A stretch of 55,325 nucleotides of DNA from Planctomycetaceae bacterium UBA2671 (GCA_002359185.1 DEML01000077.1:1-55325), one strand, 5' to 3'. Shown: positions 1 through 8,777, counted from the first letter of the stretch. Translations and numbers: made by a program. Notes: generated by a model from the sequence alone, not told the origin.

Positions 1-149
1 CCCAGCCGCTTCGGCTGGGTCGATGAAATCGACAAGATGCAGTCATCATGTGTGCCGTTTTGTGATTAAACCAGACTTTGCAACTTGAACACGCATGGCG
101 GAATATCTTTGCGCTCCGCAACCCACCGAAGCGGTCGGGCCACCCTGCG
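1..149. repeat. Dispersed intergenic repeat, copy A (left end may be cut by window edge)
   Basis: The element opens with two abutting hairpins: an 8-bp stem (CCCAGCCG/CGGCTGGG, loop CTT), then a 6-bp stem (GTCGAT/ATCGAC, loop GAA). A long conserved tail follows, containing AAACCAGACTTTGCAACTTG, and the copy ends with CGGTCGGGCCACCCTGCG. The same order recurs at 1301-1501 and 2119-2245. It lies downstream of the minus-strand gene at 260-1234. Whether it is mobile, an RNA end structure or a terminator is unknown. Confidence 0.8.
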
Positions 150-259
150 ATATGTTAAACTTGGAGAGTATGCACCCAATTGGGGCAGCCACGCGGAATG
201 GTATGGAGACGATTTCAAGAACTTCGAGTGAAAGGTGCGTCACGACGCACCCTACTGCA

Positions 260-1234
260 CTAGCTCAATGGTGAGCCAATGAAGTCAACTAGCGTAACGG
301 TAAATAAAGACGGAGAAGGTGCAGGCTCAATACAGACGACCACTTGCTTTAGCCGATGTTCTTCAGTCATCCATCCCATTATCGATCTGGTTTTCAATGA
401 CACATCCGCCGGAGGAGAAAGATCTATTCCTTTTCGAAGTCGAATTCCGGTATCGGAGTACTTAGTGAAAACTTCCGACAAAGCTCCTCCCACAAGATCA
501 GGTATGGATGCAATGTCCTCGCATTGTAAAGTACCGTTATCTGATGCAGTCGTTCCGCATCGTATGTGACCGAGTCTAAAAGGCAGCGTTCCGTCAGGAA
601 GAATCAAGTATCGACACATTCCTGAACCAAAAATCTCGGTCAACGCGCGCAGTTGTCTTTCGTTTGCTGCAATGTCGTCTTGGTCGGTTATCCAAAGAAC
701 GTTTTGATGAGGTCCAACGAGACCCGCCAAAACGAAGGAATTGAAATGCGTGACTCTGAGGAGTCGATCAAATGTCGCCTTTCGATACTTCGCTTTCGGC
801 CATTGTTCCGCAACAATCGTGCGATCGGATTCTCCATCGCCATCAAAGAGGCCATTCAATCTTCGGTCAACTAGGAAAGACACGCACACTCCACAAAGGT
901 CTCCAACTAGATTCAGAAACTCAGACAAAAGGACGGCTTTTTTCTTATCGCCAAGTTTTTTATAGGCAAATGTGCGGCGGCCGAGACTCTGACGATGGCG
1001 CCATTCAATTCTGCGATCATCCCACAGTGCAAAATCTGGATCTCCGAGTATCGCAAAAGAATAGCATTCGAATGCTGACGACTTGTGACTACCTGCATAA
1101 TCCGAGACTGAAATCATCGTTGGCGTATGATGAAGGCACGGAAACGTGTTCGGTCGACGCCGGTCGCGATCGACAAACGTGCGATCAATTACATTTATAA
1201 GTCCCAGATCTTGGGATGCCATTCTTCGCCACAT
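260..1234 (-). CDS. Hypothetical protein, DUF3800-like (predicted RNase H fold)
   Basis: The 324-residue protein has no signal peptide or membrane segment. Residues 42-62 (SDYAGSHK followed by a YSF motif), the acidic stretch WITDQDDIAAN near 181-191 and the DIASIPDLVGGAL segment near 240-252 resemble the spaced acidic motifs of DUF3800-type proteins. That family is predicted to have a ribonuclease-H-like fold and often occurs in accessory or defence loci. The family link is an inference from motif shape, not from a search. The gene starts with ATG behind a weak purine-rich site; Met6 is an alternative. It is flanked on both sides by copies of the same intergenic repeat and faces the same way as the VOC gene upstream. 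No nuclease activity can be claimed. Confidence 0.6.
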   Translation of the reverse strand: MWRRMASQDLGLINVIDRTFVDRDRRRPNTFPCLHHTPTMISVSDYAGSHKSSAFECYSFAILGDPDFALWDDRRIEWRHRQSLGRRTFAYKKLGDKKKAVLLSEFLNLVGDLCGVCVSFLVDRRLNGLFDGDGESDRTIVAEQWPKAKYRKATFDRLLRVTHFNSFVLAGLVGPHQNVLWITDQDDIAANERQLRALTEIFGSGMCRYLILPDGTLPFRLGHIRCGTTASDNGTLQCEDIASIPDLVGGALSEVFTKYSDTGIRLRKGIDLSPPADVSLKTRSIMGWMTEEHRLKQVVVCIEPAPSPSLFTVTLVDFIGSPLS

Positions 1235-1300
1235 AGGGCCCTCACGTAGTAAAAATGTGAGTCATTGTACTCATTTTCAGATGAATGTCCTCGCGGGTGG

Positions 1301-1501
1301 CCCAGCCGCTTCGGCTGGGTCGATGAAATCGACAAGATGCAGTCATCATGTGTGTCATTTTGTGATTAAACCAGACTTTGCAACTTGAACACACACGGCG
1401 GAATATTTTTTACTCCACAATCCGATAGCAGGGTGGCCCGACCGAATTTGGCGGCTTGTCTTTACCCACATATTTACAAAGTCGTGTCGGGCCACCCTGC
1501 G
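1301..1501. repeat. Dispersed intergenic repeat, copy B
   Basis: This is the longest copy of the element seen at 1-149, nearly identical over the first 110 bases including both hairpins. It also carries a perfect 15-bp inverted pair, GCAGGGTGGCCCGAC at 1428-1442 and its complement at 1486-1500. Copies A and C keep only the right arm. It separates the VOC gene from the DUF3800-like gene. Confidence 0.85.
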
Positions 1502-1517
1502 TACAACGTGTCACAAT

Positions 1518-1979
1518 CTACTCGGACATCTCGGCAAACATTTGTTCGGCAGCAGCGCGGATTTCATTGGACGTCATTTCACGTAGTTTAGTCGTTATTC
1601 CCCATTCGTGCCCGAAAGGATCACGAACGCGTGCAAAACGCTCGCCCCAGAACACATCTGTTGGTTCCATTAAAACCGTTGAGCCGTTCTTTTTCATCGT
1701 TTCCACTATTAAATCACAGTCATCAACGTACAGATGAATCGCCACACTTGTAGCACCAAGTCGATTTGGGCTTGGCGTACCACCATGTTCCGGAAGTTCT
1801 TCACTGATAAAGAATCGGGAGGCCCCTATGCGAAATTCACAGTGCATGACTCGCCCATCTGGCATGTTTAGCAATAAGTACGGAGTTACGCCAAAAACAT
1901 CTGAATAAAACGTGACAGCTCTCGTGGCGTCGGTGATGGAGAGATAAGGGACAAATTCGAACTTTTGTGATGAAGGCAT
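1518..1979 (-). CDS. VOC (glyoxalase/bleomycin-resistance superfamily) protein, PhnB-like
   Basis: The 153-residue protein is the size of a single-chain VOC protein with two beta-alpha-beta-beta-beta modules. The N-terminal module runs from FVPYLSITDATRAVTFYSDV to about residue 60. The second contains HLYVDDCDLIVETMKKNG and ends with RVRDPFGHEWGI near 120-131, the usual closing motif with a Glu that can bind metal. Such PhnB-like proteins are often of unknown substrate, and nothing here defines one. A polar C-terminal tail (about 132-153) follows the fold. The gene lies between repeat copies B and C, in the same orientation as its neighbour at 260-1234. The ATG start fits the family's usual N-terminus. 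Confidence 0.85.
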   Translation of the reverse strand: MPSSQKFEFVPYLSITDATRAVTFYSDVFGVTPYLLLNMPDGRVMHCEFRIGASRFFISEELPEHGGTPSPNRLGATSVAIHLYVDDCDLIVETMKKNGSTVLMEPTDVFWGERFARVRDPFGHEWGITTKLREMTSNEIRAAAEQMFAEMSE

Positions 1980-2449
1980 ATCGCTGTTGACAATCGGGTT
2001 ATCAGATGTGAGGTTGGTGGGACACGAAAAAATAAATAGACAGACATCGCTTTCCGTCCATTAATGTTTGACATTTAGCATAATACATGCTGATCGATTA
2101 TTTATCGATGGGGCAACGCGGCTGGGTCGATGAAATCGACAAGAAGCAGTCATTTTGTGATCAAACCAGACTTTGCAACTTGAACACGCATGGCGCCCCA
2201 TCTTATTGCATCGCAAGCCGACTTTGACGGTTGGGTCACCCTGCGAGAGCATGACACCCGGCTTATAATTTTTGGCGTTGTCACCCTGTGCTCTCTTTGA
2301 GTTTCTCTGGACTTCACGCTATATTACATTTGTTCATTTCCTCCGCCAGCGTTTTCTCTCAGGCGGGCTAAATTGCTTTGTTGTTAAGTGTCGCTACTCG
2401 ACTTCTCATATTTAACAGCTCCACGTCTTTATCCGAAAAGTGATCCCCA
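1980..2449. other. Intergenic stretch with repeat copy C, otherwise featureless
   Basis: Apart from the repeat at 2119-2245 I see no open frame with coding character and no convincing terminator. The sequence TTTATCGATG near 2101 and a second CACCCTG word near 2282 may be fragments of the same repeat family. The promoter of the DUF1254 gene is expected in the last 100 bases but could not be assigned. Confidence 0.5.
2119..2245. repeat. Dispersed intergenic repeat, copy C (degenerate)
   Basis: This is the third copy of the element at 1-149. The GTCGATgaaATCGAC hairpin and the tail AAACCAGACTTTGCAACTTG are conserved. The left hairpin has lost its first arm, about ten bases are missing after GCAGTCAT, and the closing word is CGGTTGGGTCACCCTGCG. 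Confidence 0.8.
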
Positions 2450-3931
2450 ATGAAAACAACTCGTATTCCAATCCTTATTGCCGCGACGCTCTTGAGTGCC
2501 GTCACCTGCGTTGCCTTTGTTGGTTGCGATAAAAAGGACGATCCAATTTCCTCGGCGAAGCAAACCGATGAAAAGGAAGGAATCTTTGCCCCGAGCATCG
2601 AGGAAACCAAGGCCATCGCCGAGGAAGGCTTTATCTATGGCTTGCCCATCGTGATGAACTACGCGGTGATGAATGAATACGCGGTGAATAAGGACTCGGG
2701 TCAGTTCAAGGCGCCGTTCAATCACATTCTTAACGAACCGCGTGTCTTCACTTACAAGGATACGGCTGTCATTACACCGAACAGCGACACGCCTTACTCA
2801 CTGGCCTGGCTGGATCTGCGAGCCGAGCCGATTGTGCTCTCGGTGCCTGCTGTGGAAAAAGAGCGATACTTTTCCGTGATGCTCTGCGATGGGAATACCT
2901 ACAACTATGGTTACATGGGCAGTCGGGCGACTGGCAATGAGCCGGGCGACTATCTGGTTGTTGGGCCTGACTGGAAAGGCGAGAAGCCGGAAGGGATTAA
3001 GGAAGTTTTTACCTCGACAACCCCCTTCACTCTCGCCGCGTATCGGACTCAACTCTTTAATCCAGCGGACATGCCGAATGTGATTAAGGTCCAGGATGGC
3101 TACAAGGTGCAGACGCTTTCTTCATTCCTGAAAAAGCCCGCTCCACCTGCTGCGCCAAAGATCGATTTCTACCCGGCTACGACAGCTGGAATCAAGGAAA
3201 ACTTCTTTCAATATCTGGATGCGGCCCTCGAGTTCATCCCACCCTCTGAAGAGAGCAATGAGATTCGCGCCAAGCTCGCCAGCATCGGGGTGGGGCCTGA
3301 GAAGACATTTGACTTCAAGGAACTCTCTCTGGAACACAAGGCTGCAATCCTGTTAGCGATGAAGGAGGGCGATGAGAAAGTGAGCAAGTGGCTGTCCGAC
3401 GGGATCAAGAAAGTCAACGGCTGGAATATCGGTTCCTTCTTCGGAGACAAAGAGTTCTACAATGGTGACTGGCTGATGCGAGCCGCGGCTGCCAAAGGTG
3501 GAATTTACGGCAACGATGCCGTGGAAGCTGCCTATCCGCTTACTCGCGTGGACGAGAACGGCGAGACTCTCGACGGCAGCAAGCACAACTACACGCTGAC
3601 CTTCCCGGCTGATGGGTTTCCACCCGTGAACGCCTTCTGGTCGGTCACGATGTATGATGGTAAGACTCAATATCTGATCGAGAACCCCATCAACCGCTAC
3701 CTCATCAACTCGCCGATGCTGCCGGAGATGAAAAAGAACGAGGATGGCTCGTTGACGATCTACATTCAGAAGGACAGCCCTGGAGCTGACAAGGAAAGCA
3801 ACTGGCTTCCCGCGCCAGACGACTTGATTTATATCGCCATGCGACTTTACTGGCCAAAGACCGAAGCCCCTTCGATCCTGCCGGCGGGGGAAGGCTCCTG
3901 GAAACCACCAGGAATCGTGAAGGTGAAATAA
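2450..3931 (+). CDS. DUF1254/DUF1214 domain lipoprotein
   Basis: The 493-residue protein begins with a hydrophobic signal sequence ending in a lipobox-like VAFVGC, so Cys26 is the probable lipidated residue and the protein would be envelope-anchored. The N-terminal half (about 55-190, from YGLPIVMNYAVMNEYAV through TPNSDTPYSLAWLDL) matches DUF1254. The C-terminal part (about 365-485, from PADGFPPVNAFWSVTMYD to LPAPDDLIYIAMRLYWPK) matches DUF1214. The two domains normally occur together in secreted bacterial proteins of unknown biochemical function. Length is typical. The gene appears monocistronic; no strong Shine-Dalgarno precedes the ATG. Confidence 0.9.
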   Translation: MKTTRIPILIAATLLSAVTCVAFVGCDKKDDPISSAKQTDEKEGIFAPSIEETKAIAEEGFIYGLPIVMNYAVMNEYAVNKDSGQFKAPFNHILNEPRVFTYKDTAVITPNSDTPYSLAWLDLRAEPIVLSVPAVEKERYFSVMLCDGNTYNYGYMGSRATGNEPGDYLVVGPDWKGEKPEGIKEVFTSTTPFTLAAYRTQLFNPADMPNVIKVQDGYKVQTLSSFLKKPAPPAAPKIDFYPATTAGIKENFFQYLDAALEFIPPSEESNEIRAKLASIGVGPEKTFDFKELSLEHKAAILLAMKEGDEKVSKWLSDGIKKVNGWNIGSFFGDKEFYNGDWLMRAAAAKGGIYGNDAVEAAYPLTRVDENGETLDGSKHNYTLTFPADGFPPVNAFWSVTMYDGKTQYLIENPINRYLINSPMLPEMKKNEDGSLTIYIQKDSPGADKESNWLPAPDDLIYIAMRLYWPKTEAPSILPAGEGSWKPPGIVKVK

Positions 3932-3990
3932 ATCCAAGTAACACGTGAGATGCCTCAAACGACCATTATCGGAAGAGGCTTGGCAAGAAT

Positions 3991-4124
3991 AGCAGGGTGC
4001 GCTCTGTCTACTCCTAAATGTCGCTGCATGTGTGCCACTGCTGACTTTCTCAGCTGTATTCTTTTCGATATTGACTTTCGAAACCAGACAACCATTTGCG
4101 AAAGAAGCAACAGCAGGGTGCGCT
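3991..4124. repeat. Paired short repeats downstream of the DUF1254 gene
   Basis: AGCAGGGTGCGCT occurs at 3991-4003 and again at 4112-4124. Between them lies a GTGTGCCACTGCTGA word at 4030-4044 that recurs near 39267 and, inverted, near 19985. These look like fragments of dispersed intergenic repeats. No gene is visible between 3932 and 4150. Confidence 0.5.
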
Positions 4125-4150
4125 ACAAAGCACTCTGCTGTTCCCTCAAA

Positions 4151-4597
4151 TTATCTTGACGTATAAAACCGCTTACCCGCTAGTCTGACTGTCAACTCTG
4201 GGGCGAGGAACAGGTAGCCGCAGACTCCGCCTGCAATAAATCCTGCAGCTGCGAAAATTGCTGGCGAGCGGTCCAGATTCATGACCGCAAACAGCATCGC
4301 CATCACAACTGCCAGTGACCCTGCGGCTATCAGATTGAGATGCTGTAAATAAGCAGGAGCTTCATCTCGAAGTCGCCGGCGATATTCAGAGAGTTTTTCA
4401 TCGGTGTCTTCCCATTTGAAATTCGCATATTTATCTCCACTCCCGCAACTCGAACAAATGGTTCCTGCGGCTGGGACAAACGGGTTACAGACATTGGCAA
4501 AGTCCTGTCCGGTCACACACGTGGATTTTCGGCACTTCCGATGGACATAAACCCGACCACTCTCAAGGCTATACTTCCCAGTTCGTTTTGATGACAT
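4151..4597 (-). CDS. Small membrane protein with cysteine-rich N-terminus
   Basis: I do not recognise this 148-residue protein. Its N-terminal half carries five cysteines (about residues 22, 27, 37, 48 and 51), including CSSCG, which suggests a metal-binding knuckle or disulphides. Two hydrophobic helices follow at about 88-106 and 113-131, with a short basic C-terminus. I chose the ATG at 4597; an in-frame TTG lies 18 bases upstream, and both are preceded only by AG-rich sequence. The orientation is opposite to both neighbouring plus-strand genes, so it is probably transcribed alone. The topology is seen in sequence; the zinc idea is inference. Confidence 0.6.
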   Translation of the reverse strand: MSSKRTGKYSLESGRVYVHRKCRKSTCVTGQDFANVCNPFVPAAGTICSSCGSGDKYANFKWEDTDEKLSEYRRRLRDEAPAYLQHLNLIAAGSLAVVMAMLFAVMNLDRSPAIFAAAGFIAGGVCGYLFLAPELTVRLAGKRFYTSR

Positions 4598-4804
4598 TCT
4601 TATTATTCTTATCAATCAGAACATAATAGTGCGTGTACGCACGATACGGTAAATTATAGAATTTCATTAGCAGCCACAAGCGTTATCATCCTTCAGATTC
4701 GAGACCACTCGTCGAAAAAGAGTTCACCATTCGCGGGCGACACAGCTAGCAGCTTTGCATCAACCTGTGTCGCCCGAATATCAACAAACTCGGTCAGAAA
4801 TGCC

Positions 4805-5020
4805 ATGTCCTATTCCGATTACAAAATCAGCGATGTCGATTTATTGGCAAAATTTCCGCTCGATCGGATAAACTCCGAGATTGCGCGTTGTCTCTATGGT
4901 TATCAAAATGGAGGATCATCGCAGGGACGTAAGGCATTCTTTAAAAGATTGGTGATGCTTGAGCAGATACGCGAGGATGCTCACGGCGTTCCTGCTGATG
5001 CGAGACGTTTTAACTCGTGA
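4805..5020 (+). CDS. Small hypothetical protein
   Basis: The 71-residue soluble protein contains RCLYGYQNGGSSQGRKAFFK in its centre and ends HGVPADARRFNS. The balanced amino-acid composition looks coding rather than random. I do not recognise a domain. No clear Shine-Dalgarno precedes the ATG. It lies 24 bases upstream of the next gene in the same direction and may be co-transcribed with it. Confidence 0.5.
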   Translation: MSYSDYKISDVDLLAKFPLDRINSEIARCLYGYQNGGSSQGRKAFFKRLVMLEQIREDAHGVPADARRFNS

Positions 5021-5044
5021 TAAATCGGCTCAGCTTTCTTCTCT

Positions 5045-5488
5045 GTGTGCAATACAAATTATTCAAAGTATGTTTTGGAGAATAGATCGAGATTTAAATT
5101 GAAAAGAAGACTCATTCTCACTTGCCTGATAATTATCCTGACTGGATTTGGGATTATGTATTACCGGGCCAGTTTACCTTTTATGGCTGCCGAGCGTTTC
5201 ATTATGCATATTCACAAACACCGGATTGAAGAGGCCAAATCGATGATCGATCCAGTCGACTTGGAAAAATTGCCACCGGAATACTGGGAACGGATTGCCA
5301 ATGCTCAATTTCCAGAAGATCCCAAGTGGGGCATAAGTTATACCGCGGGAACATTACTTTTCAGTACCATTGCTTTCTGGTTGTTAATTCAAGATGAAAA
5401 TGGATGGCAAAGAGATTCGTCCGTGAATTATTCGGCTGTCGGAAACTCGATCATTATTCGCTCAACCGACTTTCCATCCGCGCAATAA
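5045..5488 (+). CDS. Hypothetical single-pass membrane protein
   Basis: The 147-residue protein has a basic N-terminus (about residues 1-22), one hydrophobic helix at about 23-40 (LILTCLIIILTGFGIMYY) and a mostly polar extracytoplasmic part. The latter includes HKHRIEEAKSMIDPVDLEKL and a beta-rich end. The start is GTG. The layout resembles membrane-anchored proteins with a small NTF2-like or DUF4878-type domain, but the similarity is too weak to name. It ends 95 bases before the convergent glnN stop, with a shared hairpin between them. Confidence 0.55.
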   Translation: MCNTNYSKYVLENRSRFKLKRRLILTCLIIILTGFGIMYYRASLPFMAAERFIMHIHKHRIEEAKSMIDPVDLEKLPPEYWERIANAQFPEDPKWGISYTAGTLLFSTIAFWLLIQDENGWQRDSSVNYSAVGNSIIIRSTDFPSAQ

Positions 5489-5534
5489 AAAGATGACCGA
5501 TCAGGAATGACACCAAATTCCCGACCGGTCATCT
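5487..5534 (-). terminator. Probable terminator of glnN
   Basis: An imperfect 18-bp stem is formed by AGATGACCGATCAGGAAT at 5491-5508 and its near complement ending at 5534. Read on the minus strand it is followed by TTTTTA, fitting intrinsic termination of glnN transcripts. It may also stop plus-strand readthrough from 5045-5488. Confidence 0.6.
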
Positions 5535-5582
5535 CATCGCAGGAGACGAAGTTGTTAGCTTGCCATTGCTGGATTAAAGCTC

Positions 5583-7889
5583 TTAGCGAATGAACAGCAT
5601 TTCCTGATAAGTTGGCAGTGGCCACATATCGTCGGAAACGTAGTCTTCGAGAGCATCGCAGTACTGGCGGACATAGTTCATGGCTGGTGAGATTGTTGTG
5701 CAGAAGTAGTCGGCTTCTGCACACGAATCGGCGAAGTCATGATTGCCCAGAGCTGTTTCCAGATCGACAATGCTGTCCTGAAGAGCCTTGACCAGTTCGG
5801 TGACCTTGTCGAGCGTATCGGTATCGAATTCGTAGCCGATGAGCTTGAGGTTGGCACAGGTTGAGGCGAGTTGATTCTGGTATCGAATCGCAGCCGGGAA
5901 GATCATCGTGCGAGCCATCTCGACAGTTGTTTTTGCTTCGACTTTCACTGTCAGGCAATACTGTTCGAGGTAGGTTTCGAGACGACTTTCCAGTTCACGT
6001 TCCGAGAGAACATTATACTTCGAGAACAGATCTTTGATGGCTTGTTCTTTAAGAACTGGCAGAGCGTCGGCTGTTGTCTTGAGGTTGAGCAAGCCACGTT
6101 TTTCAGCTTCCTGATGCCATTCTTCAGAATAGCCATCGCCATTGAAGACGATTGAGCCATGTTTTTCCATGATGTCTGCCAGCAAAGTCTGCAGAGCAGC
6201 ATTCAGTTTTGAAGGATCTCCGCCAGTTGCGTTTTCGAGTTCTGTTGCACAGTAATCCAGAGATTCTGCAACGATGGTGTTCATCGCAACCAGAGGGCCG
6301 GCAATCGACTGATTCGAACCGACGGCTCGGAATTCGAAGCGGTTTCCGGTGAACGCGAACGGACTTGTTCGGTTACGGTCGCCGGCATCTTTCGGCAGTG
6401 GTGGCAGGACATCGACACCGACAGTCAGAGTTCCGCGAGGGATTGAAGAGCTGGCACCGCCTCCTTTGATTTGTTCGAAGACATCGGTCAACTGATCTCC
6501 CAGGAAGATCGAGATAATCGCTGGAGGAGCTTCGTTGGCACCGAGTCTATGATCGTTACTTGCAGAAGCGACCACGGCTCGCAGCAATCCCTGATACTTA
6601 TGCACGGCTCGAATGACAGCCGCACAGATCAGTAGGAACTGAGCATTATCGTGAGGCGTTTCGCCAGGATCGAGCATGTTCCCTTGTGAAGAACTTCCCA
6701 TGGACCAGTTGACGTGCTTTCCAGAACCGTTCACACCTGCGAATGGTTTTTCGTGCATCAGGCAGCTCATGCCGTATTTGGTGGCGACCTTTTTCAAAGT
6801 CATCATGATCAACTGCTGATGGTCGGTCGCAATGTTGGCGAACTCGAACAGCGGTGCAATTTCATACTGACCGGGAGCCACCTCGTTGTGACGGGTTTTG
6901 ACAGGCACACCGAGTTTGAACAGTTCCCGTTCGCACTCGAGCATGTAAGCAAGTACGCGTTCTGGAATCGCTCCGAAGTAGTGATCGTCAAACTCCTGTC
7001 CTTTAGGAGGCTTGGCTCCCATCAGAGTCCGCCCGCAGTTGAGCAGGTCGGGTCGTGCAAAGAAAAAGTTGCGATCGACCAGGAAGTATTCCTGCTCAGG
7101 ACCAGCGGTAGCGGAAATCAGTGCTCCATCGGTTTTGCCGAAAAGCTTGACAATTCGTTGAGCATGAGTGTTCAAAGCCTGCATCGAACGCAGAACGGGA
7201 GTCTTCTTATCAAGAGCTTCTCCAGTCCAGGAAACGAATGCGGTTGGAATACACAGAGTCGTTCCGTTTGGATTTTCGAGAATGTAAGCCGGGCTGGTCA
7301 CATCCCAAATTGTGTAACCACGAGCTTCGAAGGTTTGACGGATACCGCCAGTCGGAAAACTGGAACCATCGGGCTCGCCCTGAATCAGCTGACTTCCGCT
7401 AAACTCGGCAATCGCACTTCCTTCGCCGTTTGGCGTGAGGAAGCTGTCGTGCTTTTCAGCTGTTGAGCCAGTCAGGGGATAGAAAACGTGAGCGTAATGG
7501 GTCGCACCCTTTTCAATCGCCCAGTCTTTCATGGCAGAGGCGACGATGTCGGCAGCTGAGGGATCGAGTTTATTGCCGGATTCAATCGTATTAATCAACG
7601 ATTTAAAAATCGGCTTTGGCAGGCGGTCTTTCATCACCGCTTTGCTGAACACATTCGCATTGAACAGCTGCTGTGTTGTTGTTTGCGTAAAATTCATCGG
7701 AGGAGAGCTCGGCTGATAATTTGTGACAGCCGTTATCGCAGCCTGTCGAGCTGAACCACTTCCATTGATAGTGATTCCTCCTGCTCCGGTCGGAATCTGT
7801 CCATTTGTGTGCTCTTTACCAATTGTTGTTGAACTCACTGTGTGGGTGCCTCTCTGAGTTTGTGTCGGACTCTTTAAATCTCGACTCAT
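5583..7889 (-). CDS. glnN: Glutamine synthetase type III
   Basis: The enzyme makes glutamine from glutamate, ammonia and ATP in the cytoplasm. The 768 residues are much longer than type I (about 470) and match type III. Diagnostic stretches are NVFSKAVMKDRLPKPIFKSL near 74-93, DWAIEKGATHYAHVFYPLTG near 118-137, GPEQEYFLVDRNFFFARPDL, KTRHNEVAPGQYEIAPLFE, GVNGSGKHVNWSMG and the glutamate-binding NRFEFRAVGSNQSIAGP. The C-terminal helical region (about 610-768) is also typical of the group. The first 60 residues are a Thr/Gly/Ser-rich extension; Met65 is an alternative start, but no ribosome-binding site favours either. The gene is monocistronic, with a terminator downstream and a candidate promoter upstream. 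No PII gene is adjacent. Confidence 0.95.
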   Translation of the reverse strand: MSRDLKSPTQTQRGTHTVSSTTIGKEHTNGQIPTGAGGITINGSGSARQAAITAVTNYQPSSPPMNFTQTTTQQLFNANVFSKAVMKDRLPKPIFKSLINTIESGNKLDPSAADIVASAMKDWAIEKGATHYAHVFYPLTGSTAEKHDSFLTPNGEGSAIAEFSGSQLIQGEPDGSSFPTGGIRQTFEARGYTIWDVTSPAYILENPNGTTLCIPTAFVSWTGEALDKKTPVLRSMQALNTHAQRIVKLFGKTDGALISATAGPEQEYFLVDRNFFFARPDLLNCGRTLMGAKPPKGQEFDDHYFGAIPERVLAYMLECERELFKLGVPVKTRHNEVAPGQYEIAPLFEFANIATDHQQLIMMTLKKVATKYGMSCLMHEKPFAGVNGSGKHVNWSMGSSSQGNMLDPGETPHDNAQFLLICAAVIRAVHKYQGLLRAVVASASNDHRLGANEAPPAIISIFLGDQLTDVFEQIKGGGASSSIPRGTLTVGVDVLPPLPKDAGDRNRTSPFAFTGNRFEFRAVGSNQSIAGPLVAMNTIVAESLDYCATELENATGGDPSKLNAALQTLLADIMEKHGSIVFNGDGYSEEWHQEAEKRGLLNLKTTADALPVLKEQAIKDLFSKYNVLSERELESRLETYLEQYCLTVKVEAKTTVEMARTMIFPAAIRYQNQLASTCANLKLIGYEFDTDTLDKVTELVKALQDSIVDLETALGNHDFADSCAEADYFCTTISPAMNYVRQYCDALEDYVSDDMWPLPTYQEMLFIR

Positions 7890-7936
7890 TTAATGAAATG
7901 GGTGTCCGCGTCCTTGCCATGATATTATATTCCTGC

Positions 7937-7963
7937 ATCATAGCAGTTAATTGGTCTTGACAA
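7937..7963 (-). promoter_or_regulatory. Candidate sigma-70-like promoter of glnN
   Basis: On the minus strand TTGTCA (7958-7963) is followed after 15 bases by TATGAT (7937-7942), about 50 bases upstream of the glnN start. The spacing is shorter than the usual 17, so this is only a candidate. Confidence 0.3.
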
Positions 7964-8049
7964 GCAATTTGTATACCGATCGATAATTTCAAAGTTATTT
8001 TATGAATTCTGCCTTAAAAAACAGATTTTGCCTCAAGCCGACAAAAGCA

Positions 8050-8079
8050 GCACGTGCCCAATAAACAGGCACGTGTGCT
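8050..8079. other. Intergenic hairpin between glnN and secG
   Basis: CACGTGCC at 8051-8058 and GGCACGTG at 8069-8076 form a perfect 8-bp stem in the 348-base gap between the divergent genes. It has no T-tract, so it may be a protein-binding site or a repeat rather than a terminator. The rest of 7890-8237 shows nothing else recognisable. Confidence 0.45.
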
Positions 8080-8237
8080 TATAATATATCACCCTGAGTC
8101 AAGCACGCTTGCACTGTTTTCCCTATGTTCCTGAAGGAAAAGGGGTTTCAGACTCGACAGAATCACGCATGCTAACTATTGTGCGGAATTCACGAAATAT
8201 GCTGTCTTGAGAATCAGGTGAAAAGGAGCTTCTCCGC

Positions 8238-8747
8238 GTGACCGGTTATTTGATGTTATTGTTGCTCTCGTTCCTCAGTTTTATGCTGATCGTCATTGTC
8301 CTCCTGCAGCGTGGCCGCGGTGGCGGACTGGCGGGAGCTTTGGGTGGAGCAGGTGGTCAGAGTGCATTTGGTACTAAAGCTGGCGACGTTTTCACAAAAA
8401 TCACAGTTGGCATGGCCATTATCTGGGTATTGGTGGCTGGTTTCAGTATTAATATCATCAGTTGGTCACGCACGGTTTCCTACAAAGGGGGAGCCGACAC
8501 GACTCCGGGACTGATCCCTGGTAAAGACGACAAAGGTGCCGCAAATACAGGTGCTCCTGAACTCGGGACTTCGGCACCGCTGCCAAGGGAGATGGGAACA
8601 TCGGATCTGGAATCGTCATTGCCGGAAGGCTTGAGTATACCGACGGTGACTTCAACCACTCCCTCAATGCAGCCACCAGTCACGACTCCTGCCGAAACAG
8701 GCACTTCCGAAACTGCACCGCCAGCAGGAACGACTGCCACTCCGTAG
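8238..8747 (+). CDS. secG: Preprotein translocase subunit SecG with extended tail
   Basis: SecG is the small auxiliary subunit of the SecYEG channel in the inner membrane. Residues 4-22 form the first helix and about 48-70 the second. The connecting loop holds the family signature RGRGGGLAGALGGAGGQSAFGTKAGD. The start is GTG, preceded by AAAAGGAG at a good distance. At 169 residues the protein is longer than typical SecG (about 75-110). The extra C-terminal 90 residues are rich in Thr, Pro, Gly and Ser and look disordered, a feature I expect in planctomycete SecG. No co-transcribed neighbour is evident; an inverted repeat follows. Confidence 0.92.
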   Translation: MTGYLMLLLLSFLSFMLIVIVLLQRGRGGGLAGALGGAGGQSAFGTKAGDVFTKITVGMAIIWVLVAGFSINIISWSRTVSYKGGADTTPGLIPGKDDKGAANTGAPELGTSAPLPREMGTSDLESSLPEGLSIPTVTSTTPSMQPPVTTPAETGTSETAPPAGTTATP

Positions 8748-8777
8748 GCTTCAATATGGTATACATTAGAGAAATCC

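Noticed and set aside
1..2245. Integron gene-cassette array with attC sites
   Set aside because: The layout of gene plus repeat is cassette-like, but the repeats lack paired RYYYAAC/GTTRRRY ends and no integrase or attI is visible. A lone GTTAAAC near 155 has no partner.
3353..3958. 201-codon minus-strand frame inside the DUF1254 gene
   Set aside because: It lies fully within a well-supported gene and has a His/Arg-rich, non-protein-like composition. It is an antisense shadow.
6714..7466. 250-codon plus-strand frame inside glnN
   Set aside because: It is antisense to conserved glutamine synthetase motifs and has no start signal.
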